DNA of 64,000 nucleotides from a bacterium (GTDB lineage Bacteria > Bacteroidota > Bacteroidia > Flavobacteriales_D > Crocinitomicaceae), in contig JANSYQ010000012.1 in the NCBI GenBank assembly GCA_024742305.1, positions 37,387-101,386 on the forward strand. The letters are read 5' to 3'. Of the stretch, positions 8,925 through 18,123 are shown one piece after another. The notes beneath the pieces are model-generated. The model was given only the letters and a program-made list of their open reading frames with translations, was not told the origin of the DNA and did not search any database. Position numbers and translations under genes: made by a program. Position 1 is the first letter of the stretch, and every line of letters begins with the position of its first letter.

Positions 8925-9371
8925 ATGTTCTCCGTTTGCAAGTACTATGCAGAGGACCGAGACGAAGCGTGCGACTTTCTTCAGGAAGGTTTCATTACGG
9001 TTTTCCGTAAACTTGATCGATACAATTTCGAAGGCTCGCTTGAAGGTTGGATTCGTAGAATCGTTGTAAATACTGCACTCCAAGAAATACGCAAGAAGAA
9101 AGTATTTCAGGAGCATTACAACTTGATCAAAATTGAACAGGAAGAGCTTTACAAAGAAGATGTTAGTACCTCTGAGCTGAATCCTAAAGACATTATTCAA
9201 TGGGTAAATGAACTTCCGAAAAAAGCAGGGTTGATCATGAAACTCTATGCGATTGAAGGATATACACATCCTGAAATCGCGGAGATACTAGACGTTAGCG
9301 TCGGTACTTCAAAATCTCAATTGAACAGAGCTAGAGCTCTATTAAAAGCAAAAATGAACGCGCAAGGATGA
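8925..9371 (+). CDS. ECF-type RNA polymerase sigma factor (start uncertain)
   Basis: The ATG at 8925 gives 148 residues. It has sigma-70 region 2 (DEACDFLQEGFITVFRKL, GWIRRIVVNTA) and region 4 (KAGLIMKLYAIEGYTHPEIAEIL, SKSQLNRARALLKAKM). The same frame is open from 8817 and encodes the expected first part of region 2 (DEELVSACLNN, EAQEAFYRKFADKMFSVC). This part has no ATG, GTG, TTG or CTG; only ATC (8823) or ATA (8841) could start it. The true protein is therefore probably about 180 residues, translated from a rare start coupled to the lipoprotein stop at 8820. It overlaps the next gene by ATGA. Confidence 0.85.
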   Translation: MFSVCKYYAEDRDEACDFLQEGFITVFRKLDRYNFEGSLEGWIRRIVVNTALQEIRKKKVFQEHYNLIKIEQEELYKEDVSTSELNPKDIIQWVNELPKKAGLIMKLYAIEGYTHPEIAEILDVSVGTSKSQLNRARALLKAKMNAQG

Positions 9372-10615
9372 GCGAAGATTTGGACCATATCGTTAATGAT
9401 GCGTTTGAAAACGCAGGTTCAAAGGACCGTGCTCCAGAAATGGCGTGGTCGGCCATCAGCTATGAATTGTCTCGCAGTAAAGTCGATACCGCAGTAAAGG
9501 AAAGCTTTGAAGGACAACAGGACACCGCGCCGGAAATGGTTTGGGAACGAGTTCAGGATCAATTGGACATCGATCGCGTTTGGACACGCATCATGGGAAG
9601 AATTTACATTCAGAAACGCTTCCACTTCCTCCGATACGCCGCCGTTCTATTGATACTGTTGCTTCCCTTTCATCTAGACTTCGATTTCTTTGAATCGAAC
9701 AGTGCAGAGGGAAGCGTGAGCCATCCCCATGTATCCACAGCGCCCGTGCAGCGCAATACCAATTCTAAAGAGTTCGTCCAACCGACGAACGCAACAGAAA
9801 CTTCTGCGCAGAACGCTTCGGTAAAAAACGTGTTGCCCTCTCCTACTCCCATTGAGGATATAACTTCGGACAACGGAGATGACTTGGCAACGAACAATAC
9901 TCTGAAAAGATTCCAAGCGCTCCCTGGTACCTTGGCACTTGCTACATTGGAGCCGCATCGAGAAGACTTTTCAATTCCTTCATTTGAGCAGCCAAAGCCA
10001 CAGCACTCTCTTGGTTTGACAATCGGAGGAATTTCTTCCTTAGAGAATACATGGATTTTGGATAATGAAACACGCGAAGGTTTTGATTCTGAGTCGCTGG
10101 TAGAGAATGAAATTGCCTTAGGGGCGAGTTACGGCGTTTTTGCGGAGTACCAGTTACGGCCGAGGCTGGCAATTACAGCTGAGTACTTATTTCAATCGCG
10201 AACGAATCAACGCACGAATTACTACAACCATGGTACTTATACGAATAAAGTGCGTGAGATCAATCATTCCAAGTTAAGTTTGCTGCTTGGCTGGAATTCG
10301 CAACCGCATTACTTTGGCGTATCGCATAGCACAGTAGCACGATTGGGTGCTTACTATTCACGCGTGAAAAGCGATTATACCTATAACAATGGATTCCTTA
10401 CAGACATAAATAGTGTGTACCAAAGAAGTGATGCTGGTTTGCGCATGGAGTTAGGGAAACGAATCTATTGGAAATCCCTCCAATTTGAAGGTGGATTGGT
10501 TGCTAATTATGGGATGATCAATCTTGCTTCATCGAAGAGCTACATTCCGTCACACTTGAATTTCACACGACTGGTTTCTGGAGGACTTTACTTACGTGCT
10601 GGATATACGCTTTAA
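9368..10615 (+). CDS. Anti-sigma-like inner-membrane protein fused to a beta-barrel domain
   Basis: 415 residues. Residues 1-75 hold two similar cytoplasmic helices units (RAPEMAW and TAPEMVWERVQDQLD), likely sigma-binding. A transmembrane helix lies at about 88-103 (YAAVLLILLLPF). A Ser/Thr/Asn-rich linker to about 210 is followed by amphipathic strands ending in a final Leu (LYLRAGYTL), like an outer-membrane beta-barrel. The gene overlaps the sigma factor by 4 nt, so it is its partner. The combination of an inner-membrane anchor with a barrel-like domain is topologically odd, though related fusions occur in Bacteroidota. Confidence 0.78.
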   Translation: MSEDLDHIVNDAFENAGSKDRAPEMAWSAISYELSRSKVDTAVKESFEGQQDTAPEMVWERVQDQLDIDRVWTRIMGRIYIQKRFHFLRYAAVLLILLLPFHLDFDFFESNSAEGSVSHPHVSTAPVQRNTNSKEFVQPTNATETSAQNASVKNVLPSPTPIEDITSDNGDDLATNNTLKRFQALPGTLALATLEPHREDFSIPSFEQPKPQHSLGLTIGGISSLENTWILDNETREGFDSESLVENEIALGASYGVFAEYQLRPRLAITAEYLFQSRTNQRTNYYNHGTYTNKVREINHSKLSLLLGWNSQPHYFGVSHSTVARLGAYYSRVKSDYTYNNGFLTDINSVYQRSDAGLRMELGKRIYWKSLQFEGGLVANYGMINLASSKSYIPSHLNFTRLVSGGLYLRAGYTL

Positions 10616-10625
10616 ACTTCAGCCA

Positions 10626-11534
10626 TCACTCCCAAACAAGTATTTGTCGATGACACTGGTTCCATCCAGCACTTAGTGTACCCGATAGTGCTCTCCATCT
10701 AACTTTCACTTCGTGCTGACCAGCAGAAAGTTGCTCAATACACTTTAAATTGACTTGCTTTACATCAGAAATACTAACATACTGAACAATAACCAAGTCA
10801 GTCTGAACGCCATCAACTATGAGTTCATAGTGTCCTACCGCTCCAGTTGAACTATTATAAGTACCCGGAATACTGGCTTGGATCATGACTGGTGAGTTCC
10901 CGGAAGTAAAGTTTGTCGTCATTCCTGCCATATCCGTAAAACTACTCGATGAAGTTTGAGTAGATGTATAGGTGCCGACACTATATCTAGTGCCAGTCGT
11001 AGTATCTAAAGGCAATGTAACTGTATTACCTCCAGTACCAGATATTGAGAGATCAAGACCATTCAGTGACAAAGTCTGGATCTCATTCAAAGTATCAGAG
11101 TCAGCATCGTTAACATTGTCAATAATTGCAGATTCCGCTACTTTTGAATGAAGCGAATAAGGAACAGATAGAAACTCTGATGAACCAAATAAAACATAAT
11201 TAGTACCACCATTTAAGTCAAGTAAGGTTTCTAAAAAGTAAGGCCCGTTTGACCAATCGATGCTACTGAAGATAAATTGTGAATTGCCTGTACCAATACT
11301 TAAATCAATCAACCCATAGGCATTACTAACGGTTGTAAAAGTCTCAGAGTATTCTATTGGTCCTATTGTGCTTCCCTGTCGAATGATAAATTGTACGCCC
11401 AAAGTTGAATTTGCAACTATTTGGTTATTAGCGTCTCGAATAACTGCTTGATATTTAAATGCCTCAGGCGATTGAGCGACTGAGAAATTTGAAAAGCTTA
11501 CTAGCAATAGGATGCAGAGTGTGAATCGATTCAT
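10626..11534 (-). CDS. Secreted protein of the KYQAVIRD surface family
   Basis: 302 residues. Signal peptide ends at SVAQ. The mature start EAFKYQAVIRDANNQIVANS, then IRQGSTIGPIEYSET and VPYSLHSKVAE are hallmarks of a large Bacteroidota family of surface or tail-fibre-like proteins. A C-terminal beta-rich domain (about 185-302) contains SVGTYTST and a TNF/C1q-like jelly-roll pattern. No sorting domain is visible. Function unknown. It is convergent with the anti-sigma gene with an 10-nt gap. Confidence 0.75.
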   Translation of the reverse strand: MNRFTLCILLLVSFSNFSVAQSPEAFKYQAVIRDANNQIVANSTLGVQFIIRQGSTIGPIEYSETFTTVSNAYGLIDLSIGTGNSQFIFSSIDWSNGPYFLETLLDLNGGTNYVLFGSSEFLSVPYSLHSKVAESAIIDNVNDADSDTLNEIQTLSLNGLDLSISGTGGNTVTLPLDTTTGTRYSVGTYTSTQTSSSSFTDMAGMTTNFTSGNSPVMIQASIPGTYNSSTGAVGHYELIVDGVQTDLVIVQYVSISDVKQVNLKCIEQLSAGQHEVKVRWRALSGTLSAGWNQCHRQILVWE

Positions 11535-11759
11535 GGCGCTGAAATATTTAAGAATGAATAGTCAATAAGAGATTGACAACAAAACACTTACAAAAATAAT
11601 CAGCAAACATTCTTTATTCAATAAGTACTAATACCTAAATTGATCATTGTTTAATTATCCATAAATAAGCCTTGCAATCATTTTATTCAGGTGGTTCACC
11701 CTTTATAGAGCTGAACCTCCTTGTTCACCATAGATTGAATCTTCAGTTAAGTACACATT

Positions 11760-12416
11760 CTAATTGATTTTCCACGCAAGGTCCAATCCGAAAATGTGAA
11801 AACGATCGTTTGATTTTTTGTTGAATTCCTGTTCCAGTCGGTAAAAAGTTCGAACATCCACTCTTTTATTGATGCGCCAGGTCAATCCAGTGTTGAAACG
11901 CCATATTCTAAACTCGTTCCTGCGATCAAGACGATAGAATATCTCTCCTGCGATAAAAGGATCTACCAATTTACTAGCATTATACTCAAACGACAATTTG
12001 TTTCTTAGATAGGACTTGCGGCGATCACCGTCAAAAGGTGACCTGTTTTGATAGCGCAAGCGGTTCTTTACACGCAACGGAAATTTTTTCTTATCCCAGC
12101 TATAATTCAAATCTGCTGAAATTCTCCCATGGTTGTCATCATTTGGAACAAAGGTATATCTGTATGTCGGAGTAAACGAAAATCTCTTATTCATTTTCCA
12201 TCTCCAACCGAATGCCGTAAAGGTATTTTTCACTGAGGAAATCCTGTCATCAAATCGAACTTGTTGCTCGAGTTCCAACCTATGCTTTTTCGCTACTTTG
12301 TACGTTACGCTTACACCCGACCACAACTCGTAATCTGTAGTTTGAGAGATTGCGGAAAAGGGATAAAGAATAATTCCAACAAAGAAAATTGACAAAGAGA
12401 GGTGACGTGCTTTCAT
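11760..12416 (-). CDS. DUF2490 outer-membrane protein
   Basis: 218 residues with a signal peptide ending at AISQ. DUF2490 features: LWSGVSVTYKVAKKHRLELEQQVRFD, the alternating strands GWRWKMNKRFSFTPTYRY, and a C-terminal strand FGLDLAWKIN that ends as a barrel. The family is predicted to be an outer-membrane beta-barrel of unknown function. It is monocistronic. Confidence 0.85.
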   Translation of the reverse strand: MKARHLSLSIFFVGIILYPFSAISQTTDYELWSGVSVTYKVAKKHRLELEQQVRFDDRISSVKNTFTAFGWRWKMNKRFSFTPTYRYTFVPNDDNHGRISADLNYSWDKKKFPLRVKNRLRYQNRSPFDGDRRKSYLRNKLSFEYNASKLVDPFIAGEIFYRLDRRNEFRIWRFNTGLTWRINKRVDVRTFYRLEQEFNKKSNDRFHIFGLDLAWKIN

Positions 12417-12504
12417 GCGTTACTAATTTACAATTGAACCAATGTATGTATAAGATGTCTACGAAAGGAAACGGTTGGAAAATGCCGAGGAAAAACCAAA
12501 AAAT

Positions 12505-12532
12505 AAGCCCCGAAATCATTTGACTTCGGGGC
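12505..12532 (-). terminator. Terminator of the small lipoprotein gene
   Basis: Minus strand: AGCCCCGAAG / TTTCGGGGCT stem with a short loop, then TTATTTTTTGGTTTTT. It lies about 30 nt after the stop at 12563. Confidence 0.85.
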
Positions 12533-12562
12533 TCACCCTATAACTTAAACTATGCGATTAGA

Positions 12563-13006
12563 TTAATCCACAGGGCTCAAAGAGTAACTTCCATCTCCGT
12601 TGAAGTCAGTGAGAATAATAGAAACTTTCCACATCCCCTTCTTCCCTTCTTCAGAAACTCCTGCGAAAGTATCGTTTCCGCCTGCAGAACGTGTTGCATT
12701 CAATACTTCGTTACCACGAGCGTCATAAACAATCATTTGCACAGATCCTGAACTTGTGGTGATATCAAAGTTTACTTGGGCCTTACTTTTCGTGTTATCC
12801 CAAGCAAATGAATATTCACCTGTATCACCATTTCCCGTAAAGTCTCCGGCAGGATCACTTCCTGTTGAAGTTACAAGAACCGCACCAGAATAGGTATTGT
12901 CAATCACTTCATTGTTATCATATTTTCGGTACTTCTGACAAGATGTAAAAGCCAAAAGTCCAACAAGTGCCAGTGAGAACGTAAGTAATTTCATTGCTTT
13001 TTTCAT
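12563..13006 (-). CDS. Small lipoprotein with a C-terminal beta domain
   Basis: 147 residues. SPII signal with lipobox LAFTSC. The mature part is Asp/Gly/Ser-rich, with YSFAWDNTKSKAQVNFDITTSSG and QMIVYDARGNEVLNAT strands like a small pre-peptidase or jelly-roll domain; I cannot name the family. Its own strong terminator suggests a monocistronic, well-expressed gene. Confidence 0.75.
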   Translation of the reverse strand: MKKAMKLLTFSLALVGLLAFTSCQKYRKYDNNEVIDNTYSGAVLVTSTGSDPAGDFTGNGDTGEYSFAWDNTKSKAQVNFDITTSSGSVQMIVYDARGNEVLNATRSAGGNDTFAGVSEEGKKGMWKVSIILTDFNGDGSYSLSPVD

Positions 13007-13171
13007 AATTCCATTTTTGATTTACACTGAGAAGATGAGGTGAAACTTTCTAGGGTTGGAAATCGAACTATAAAATAGATTTATGAAACGAATAAGCTGA
13101 AATGGAATAAGAAAGGGAACAACCTTGACACCTCTCAAAGACGGCAAGATCTAGAATATAATCGTAAGAAA

Positions 13172-13852
13172 TTAAGAGTTTGCGTCGGACGTAAACAAAA
13201 ATTTGTTCGGGGAAATCAGGTTCGTTTTTACGGCATACATGACTATTCCCGCGGTGTTCTTAACACCCAACTTCGACATTATATTCTTTCGATGCGTATT
13301 GATCGTGTGCGAACTCAGGAATAATTTGTCGGCAATTTGCGTATTGGTATTTCCTTCAGCGATAAGCGTAATAATTTCACTTTCTCTTTTAGAAATAAGT
13401 ACCGGCTCGCACGTGAATGAATCCAGTTCGATATCGTCGATATTTAAGTTGGCTTCTTGAATGGTCTCAAGGATTTGTCCGCAGAAGAACTTGTTTTCTT
13501 TCGATGTTTCCTTAACCGCTTCAAGAATCTCAGGGAAGGAACAGTCTTTTTTAACGTAGCTCGTTACCCCCGCACGAAGAGCATCTACAAGCACCTGTGC
13601 TGATTGCTCAGGTGTAATTGCCAATAAGTTGATTTTAGGAAACTCACGTTTGATTACGGCGATATCATCAATATCGAATCCGGCTGAAGTGAAATCCATA
13701 ATGATTACGTCCACTTCAAACGATTCTATAATATCTAACAGTTCCGGTGAATTGGCTGCTTCCCCAACAATTTCGCAATCCAACTCAGACTTCAGCAAAA
13801 CGCGAATGCCCAAACGGATTAATTCATTGGTATCTGCCAATACAATCTTCAC
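13172..13852 (-). CDS. NarL/LuxR-type response regulator
   Basis: 226 residues. Receiver domain at 1-120: Asp53 phospho-acceptor (IIMDFTS) and Lys101/102. The acidic pocket has ADT in place of the usual DD, so Mg binding may be weaker. The C-terminal LuxR helix-turn-helix spans about 150-215 (LISKRESEIITLIAEGNTNTQIADKL, SSHTINTHRKNI). It binds DNA as a transcription factor. No adjacent kinase. Confidence 0.93.
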   Translation of the reverse strand: MKIVLADTNELIRLGIRVLLKSELDCEIVGEAANSPELLDIIESFEVDVIIMDFTSAGFDIDDIAVIKREFPKINLLAITPEQSAQVLVDALRAGVTSYVKKDCSFPEILEAVKETSKENKFFCGQILETIQEANLNIDDIELDSFTCEPVLISKRESEIITLIAEGNTNTQIADKLFLSSHTINTHRKNIMSKLGVKNTAGIVMYAVKTNLISPNKFLFTSDANS

Positions 13853-13882
13853 AAAACTTATTTAGAATTATTCTAGTTAAGA

Positions 13883-13890
13883 CAAATATA
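13883..13890 (-). promoter_or_regulatory. -7 box TATATTTG before the NarL-type regulator
   Basis: The minus strand reads TATATTTG, 30 nt before the start codon at 13852. Confidence 0.55.
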
Positions 13891-13917
13891 GTGCTCAAAC
13901 GATTAGCTTCATAAAAA

Positions 13918-13942
13918 AAGCCTCGAAAATATCGAGGCTTTA
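13918..13942 (-). terminator. Terminator of ilvE
   Basis: AAGCCTCGA / TCGAGGCTT perfect stem, followed on the minus strand by seven T. It lies 15 nt past the ilvE stop. Confidence 0.85.
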
Positions 13943-13956
13943 TGAACATTCGTTCG

Positions 13957-15027
13957 TTAGAATCTCAGCATCCAATTGAATTCATCTTCAATTGCACCTG
14001 ATTTTAAATCCGTTAAATATTTTTTGATTTTGTTGGATGTCGTTCTTGTTTCCAGTCCTGGGAGTTCAAACAACTCGTCTCTGAAACCAATCTTGGCAAC
14101 AGGAGCAATTGTCGCAGCTGTACCAGCACCAAAGGCATCGGTAAGCTTGCCGTCGCGAGCTGCTTGAACAATTTCCTCTACAGTTACTTTTCTTTCCTCT
14201 ACTGGAATCCCCCAATGTTTCGCAATCTCGACTACCGAACGCTTGGTTACTCCACGCAAAATGGTATCGGAATCTTCGGATGGGGTAATCAATTTCCCAT
14301 CAATTTCAAACACTATGTTCATAGTTCCTGACTCCTCAATGTACTTATGCTCTTTTGCATCCGTCCAAACCAATTGATGGAACCCTTTTGCTTGCGCCAA
14401 TTTTGCAGGGTACAACGAAGCCGCGTAATTTCCAGCTGTTTTTGCTCGTCCTACACCTCCTTCTGCGGCACGTGTATAGTGTTCTTCAATTTTCACGTTC
14501 ACCGGCTGAGAATAATACGCTCCAACTGGACACGTGAAAATCACGAACTTGTAATTATCTGAAGGTTTGATACCGATGAAATCGTCTGTGGCAAATAAAA
14601 ATGGACGAATGTACAAAGAGTATCCATCTTTCTGTGGCACCCAGTCGCGGTCGACATCAACTGTTCTACTGATCAGCTCTGTGAACATTCCTTCCGGAAG
14701 TACTGGCATACACATGCGCTCGCAAGATTCAGCAAAACGCTTCTCATTCATGTCCGGACGAAAAATCATCACTTCACCATTATCATTGCGATACGCCTTC
14801 ATTCCTTCAAAGATCGACTGACCATAGTGAATTGCAGAAGTTGCTGGGTGTAATGATAAATTTCCAAATGGCATGATTTCAGGCTCCTGCCACGCACCGT
14901 TCTTGTAATCCATAACCAACATGTGATCGGAAAAGACTTTACCGAACGGCAAATTGTCCCAATCCACCTCCGCTATTCGAGAATTCTGTGTTTTGTTGAT
15001 TTTTATGGAAATAGTGTCTTTAATCAT
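13957..15027 (-). CDS. ilvE: Branched-chain amino-acid aminotransferase
   Basis: 356 residues, class IV PLP fold, the longer BCAT form. Transfers the amino group between glutamate and the 2-oxo acids of Leu, Ile and Val. The PLP lysine is Lys196 in GGVGRAKTAGNYA. Other signatures are HYGQSIFEGMKAY, RFAESCERMCMP, YIRPFLFAT, YIEESGTMNIVF and the phosphate-binding GAGTAATIAPV. The last steps of biosynthesis or first of degradation cannot be told apart from sequence. It has its own promoter and terminator. Confidence 0.95.
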   Translation of the reverse strand: MIKDTISIKINKTQNSRIAEVDWDNLPFGKVFSDHMLVMDYKNGAWQEPEIMPFGNLSLHPATSAIHYGQSIFEGMKAYRNDNGEVMIFRPDMNEKRFAESCERMCMPVLPEGMFTELISRTVDVDRDWVPQKDGYSLYIRPFLFATDDFIGIKPSDNYKFVIFTCPVGAYYSQPVNVKIEEHYTRAAEGGVGRAKTAGNYAASLYPAKLAQAKGFHQLVWTDAKEHKYIEESGTMNIVFEIDGKLITPSEDSDTILRGVTKRSVVEIAKHWGIPVEERKVTVEEIVQAARDGKLTDAFGAGTAATIAPVAKIGFRDELFELPGLETRTTSNKIKKYLTDLKSGAIEDEFNWMLRF

Positions 15028-15044
15028 ACCTTAGAAATGTGGTG

Positions 15045-15052
15045 CAAAGATA
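15045..15052 (-). promoter_or_regulatory. ilvE -7 box TATCTTTG
   Basis: The minus strand reads TATCTTTG, 17 nt before the ATG at 15027. Confidence 0.55.
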
Positions 15053-15108
15053 CTGAGATTCTCCTATTAATCCAATAGAGTAGAGATTTTCACCTTTTTT
15101 TTATTTGT

Positions 15109-15116
15109 TAGCTTTG
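15109..15116 (+). promoter_or_regulatory. recQ -7 box TAGCTTTG
   Basis: TAGCTTTG fits TAnnTTTG and lies 16 nt before the TTG start of recQ. Confidence 0.45.
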
Positions 15117-15132
15117 ATCTCTCAGTAAAGAT

Positions 15133-17028
15133 TTGGAAAAAAGTCGCGAGATACTGCAAAAAATATGGGGCTATCCTGCCTTCAGACCGCTACAAGAAGA
15201 AATAGTCGATAGCGTGATCTATGGTCATGATACCTTGGCGATTTTGCCAACTGGTGGCGGTAAGTCGGTCTGTTTTCAGGTTCCCGGCTTGGCACTCGAC
15301 GGCATTACCTTGGTAATCTCTCCATTGATCGCTTTGATGCAGGACCAAGTGAGTCAATTGGAAAAACGAGGCATTCGTGCAGCACTCATCTCCAGCGGAC
15401 TCTCCTACCGTGAAATTGATATTGCCTTGGATAACGCACGATTTGGCAATACGAAGTTTCTATACACATCTCCGGAACGCTTAAAATCGGAACTCTTTTT
15501 GGAACGTTTCAAACGCATGAATGTTGGACTCATTGTGGTGGATGAAGCACACTGTATTTCCGAATGGGGACATGATTTTCGACCTTCGTACCGAGACATC
15601 GCTTCTATTCGAGCACACCATCCCACTACTCCAATTATTGCCGTGACGGCTTCCGCCACGCAGAAAGTAAAAGAAGACATTGTGGCTAAGCTGGAACTCA
15701 AGCAACCAAAGGAGTTTGTGGGTTCATTGGAGCGCAAGAACCTATTGTATAGTTTGCATGCTGCCGAAAACAAAATGCAGCGCGTTTTGGAACATTGTCA
15801 GAAGCATCCCAAGGAAACGGGTATTGTGTATTGTCAGACGCGGCGAAGCGTAAAGGAGGTCGTCACGCAATTGCGGGCACATAAAATTTCCGCGGGAATT
15901 TATCATGGTGGCATGTCTTCAGAGGACCGAAGCTACATGTTGCAAGAATGGATGCAGGATCGATTGAAAGTCATGGTGGCCACAAACGCTTTTGGAATGG
16001 GGATTGACAAACCAGATGTACGATATGTTCTACATTACGAGTTGCCCAACAACCTAGAAGCATATTATCAAGAAGCAGGTCGAGCCGGGCGCGATGGTCA
16101 GCCCGCAGAGGCAGTTGGCTACTGGAACGAACGCGATCTATCGCAAATGGAAGAACGCTTGCAGGCGCAATATCCTTCTAGAGAGCGGATTAAAATGATT
16201 TACAATGCCATTTGTAATTATTTGCAGGTCGCCATTGGATCAGGAAAGGACGAAACCTATCCATTTAATTTACCCGCATTCTCCAATACTTTTGATGTTT
16301 CTGCAAGCGAAACGTATTATGCCTTGCGTATTTTGCAGTTGAATGAGACCATTGGATTTACCGAGTCAACTTTCTTTCCGACGCGTTTGAGAATTCTGAT
16401 CGGAAACAAGGCGCTGTATACATTTCAGGTGTCGCACGACAGTTTGGCTCCGTTAATTACTTTACTAACGAGAAGTTACCCAGGTGTTTTTGATCGCTTC
16501 ATCACCTTGCATGAAGGAAGAGTTGCCAAACGTTTGAATATTACGGAAAAGGAGCTGCAAAAACAGTTGGAACGATTGGAGCAATTTGGCGTCATTGATG
16601 TTCAGTTTCAATCGAACTTGCCCAAGATTACCTTTTTGAAGGAGCGCTTGTCTGACTCTGATTTGTCTTTGAGTCCAACAGTATATCTTCTTCGAAAGGA
16701 GCGTGAGGAATCGAAACTACAGGCCCTTGTTGACTTTGTTCAGTCGGATGAGTGTCGATCCAAGCTCATTTCTCAATACTTCGCTGATGATACCGAGGAT
16801 GATTCATCCAACACCCTAAAGGTTTGTGGCATCTGTGACAACTGTCTGCGTCAAGAGTTTGACTCAAAAACCTTGCATGAGATCATTTTGGCGAAATTGC
16901 CGAGTTCCTTCGCTCTATTGGAACAGGAAATTCCCGCTTCAACCGAGCTATTGAAAAAAGCGATTCGGGCGTTGATGCATGATGAGGCGATATACTACGA
17001 AGAAGGAGTTTATTTCAAAGCAAAATGA
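15133..17028 (+). CDS. recQ: ATP-dependent DNA helicase RecQ
   Basis: 631 residues. 3'-5' superfamily 2 helicase: Walker A TGGGKS at 40-45, DEAH box at 137-140, ASATQ motif III, and motif VI EAGRAGRDG. The RecQ-Ct zinc module is near the C-terminus (DEC..CGICDNC). An HRDC domain is not evident, so this is the short RecQ form common in Bacteroidota. The start is a TTG at 15133 that matches the family N-terminus; no ATG is closer. It is monocistronic. Confidence 0.93.
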   Translation: MEKSREILQKIWGYPAFRPLQEEIVDSVIYGHDTLAILPTGGGKSVCFQVPGLALDGITLVISPLIALMQDQVSQLEKRGIRAALISSGLSYREIDIALDNARFGNTKFLYTSPERLKSELFLERFKRMNVGLIVVDEAHCISEWGHDFRPSYRDIASIRAHHPTTPIIAVTASATQKVKEDIVAKLELKQPKEFVGSLERKNLLYSLHAAENKMQRVLEHCQKHPKETGIVYCQTRRSVKEVVTQLRAHKISAGIYHGGMSSEDRSYMLQEWMQDRLKVMVATNAFGMGIDKPDVRYVLHYELPNNLEAYYQEAGRAGRDGQPAEAVGYWNERDLSQMEERLQAQYPSRERIKMIYNAICNYLQVAIGSGKDETYPFNLPAFSNTFDVSASETYYALRILQLNETIGFTESTFFPTRLRILIGNKALYTFQVSHDSLAPLITLLTRSYPGVFDRFITLHEGRVAKRLNITEKELQKQLERLEQFGVIDVQFQSNLPKITFLKERLSDSDLSLSPTVYLLRKEREESKLQALVDFVQSDECRSKLISQYFADDTEDDSSNTLKVCGICDNCLRQEFDSKTLHEIILAKLPSSFALLEQEIPASTELLKKAIRALMHDEAIYYEEGVYFKAK

Positions 17029-17240
17029 ATTTCGCTTTGAAAATTATGAATGATGAATAAGGAATGATGAATTGATTTGCTCGAAACTAGCGTTGCGTTT
17101 TATTTGATGATCAAATTATTCTAGACTGAAAGTATCTCGGGAATTTAGTTTCATTTAGAGCTGTCCAAATAATAAATGAAAACATCAATCTAAGTCGAGA
17201 AAGTGAAAATTCGCTCTCACACTGTTACTCACTCTGCCCT

Positions 17241-18044
17241 TCACTCTCCTTTAATCATCCCTTTCAAATCATGCACTTCTTTCTGCAATGATTTTATCGA
17301 CTGCGACAATCCGCTGTCGTCCATGCGAACCTCCGGGAGCTCTGGTGAAATATAGTTGACAAACTTCCAAATTTCCAGTATGTCGTTGGCATGAACTGTG
17401 TAGGGTTCGTAGAACGTATTGGTAGAACACAACTGGAAGGACTGCTCTGAGCTCAATAAGTTGTGCAATACCTTGAACACAATTCCTTCATCTTTGGTAA
17501 CGACAATACACGGCGTTCCGTTTCGAATAGACATCCAATTCTGAACGAATTCACCAATCACAAAGGACCCTTCTACTACAGGGGGCATGGAATCTCCTTT
17601 AATTGGAAATGAACGGTACTTTCTATCTTTTGAAAGGAAGGGTAAATGAAATGTCGGCAACACTTTTATGTAATCAGGATCGGCATAACCGGCAGTATAA
17701 CCGGCACTCGCTTTCATTGGAACCAGTTCAATCAGCTCTTCATCGTTTGAGTCGACCATGGCTGTTAGAACGCGTAACTTCTGTCCTTTGACATCCGCAT
17801 GTAAGCCTTGATCCACACGCTTCCAATCGCTCTCTTTGAACGTAGAGAGATCTTTACGAACCAAATCATCAATTGTCACTTTGTAATAATCGCTGAGCAA
17901 AATCAAACTCTCGAGGTTAGGTTGCGCAACACCATTCTCATAGCCGGAATAAGAACTTCTCGTTAATTCCAAATCCGCTGCTACCTCTCCTTGAGACTTC
18001 TTTAAGCGATTTCGTAAAAGCTTTAAATTTTTTCCGATTTCCAT
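17241..18044 (-). CDS. XRE regulator with LexA/S24 self-cleavage domain
   Basis: 267 residues. N-terminal helix-turn-helix (about 5-60: LRNRLKKSQGEVAADLELTRSSYSGYENG). C-terminal S24 domain with Ser152 (KGDSMPP) and Lys191 (VFKVL), the usual Ser-Lys dyad, and an Ala-Gly pair in ASAGYTAGY at 112-120 that could be the cleavage site. A coiled C-terminal end follows. It resembles cI/LexA-like repressors of stress or prophage genes, but no phage genes are present, so it may control host genes. Confidence 0.87.
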   Translation of the reverse strand: MEIGKNLKLLRNRLKKSQGEVAADLELTRSSYSGYENGVAQPNLESLILLSDYYKVTIDDLVRKDLSTFKESDWKRVDQGLHADVKGQKLRVLTAMVDSNDEELIELVPMKASAGYTAGYADPDYIKVLPTFHLPFLSKDRKYRSFPIKGDSMPPVVEGSFVIGEFVQNWMSIRNGTPCIVVTKDEGIVFKVLHNLLSSEQSFQLCSTNTFYEPYTVHANDILEIWKFVNYISPELPEVRMDDSGLSQSIKSLQKEVHDLKGMIKGE

Positions 18045-18123
18045 ACCAAGTTGTTCCTTTAACTGGTCGAAAATAGTAACTTCTTAGAAATTAAACAAGT
18101 AATGATCAATATTTAATCATTAT

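Noticed and set aside
8878..9069. An alternative frame over the sigma factor start (MFEKLRKRF)
   Set aside because: It is a shifted-frame shadow of the sigma factor and has no family features.
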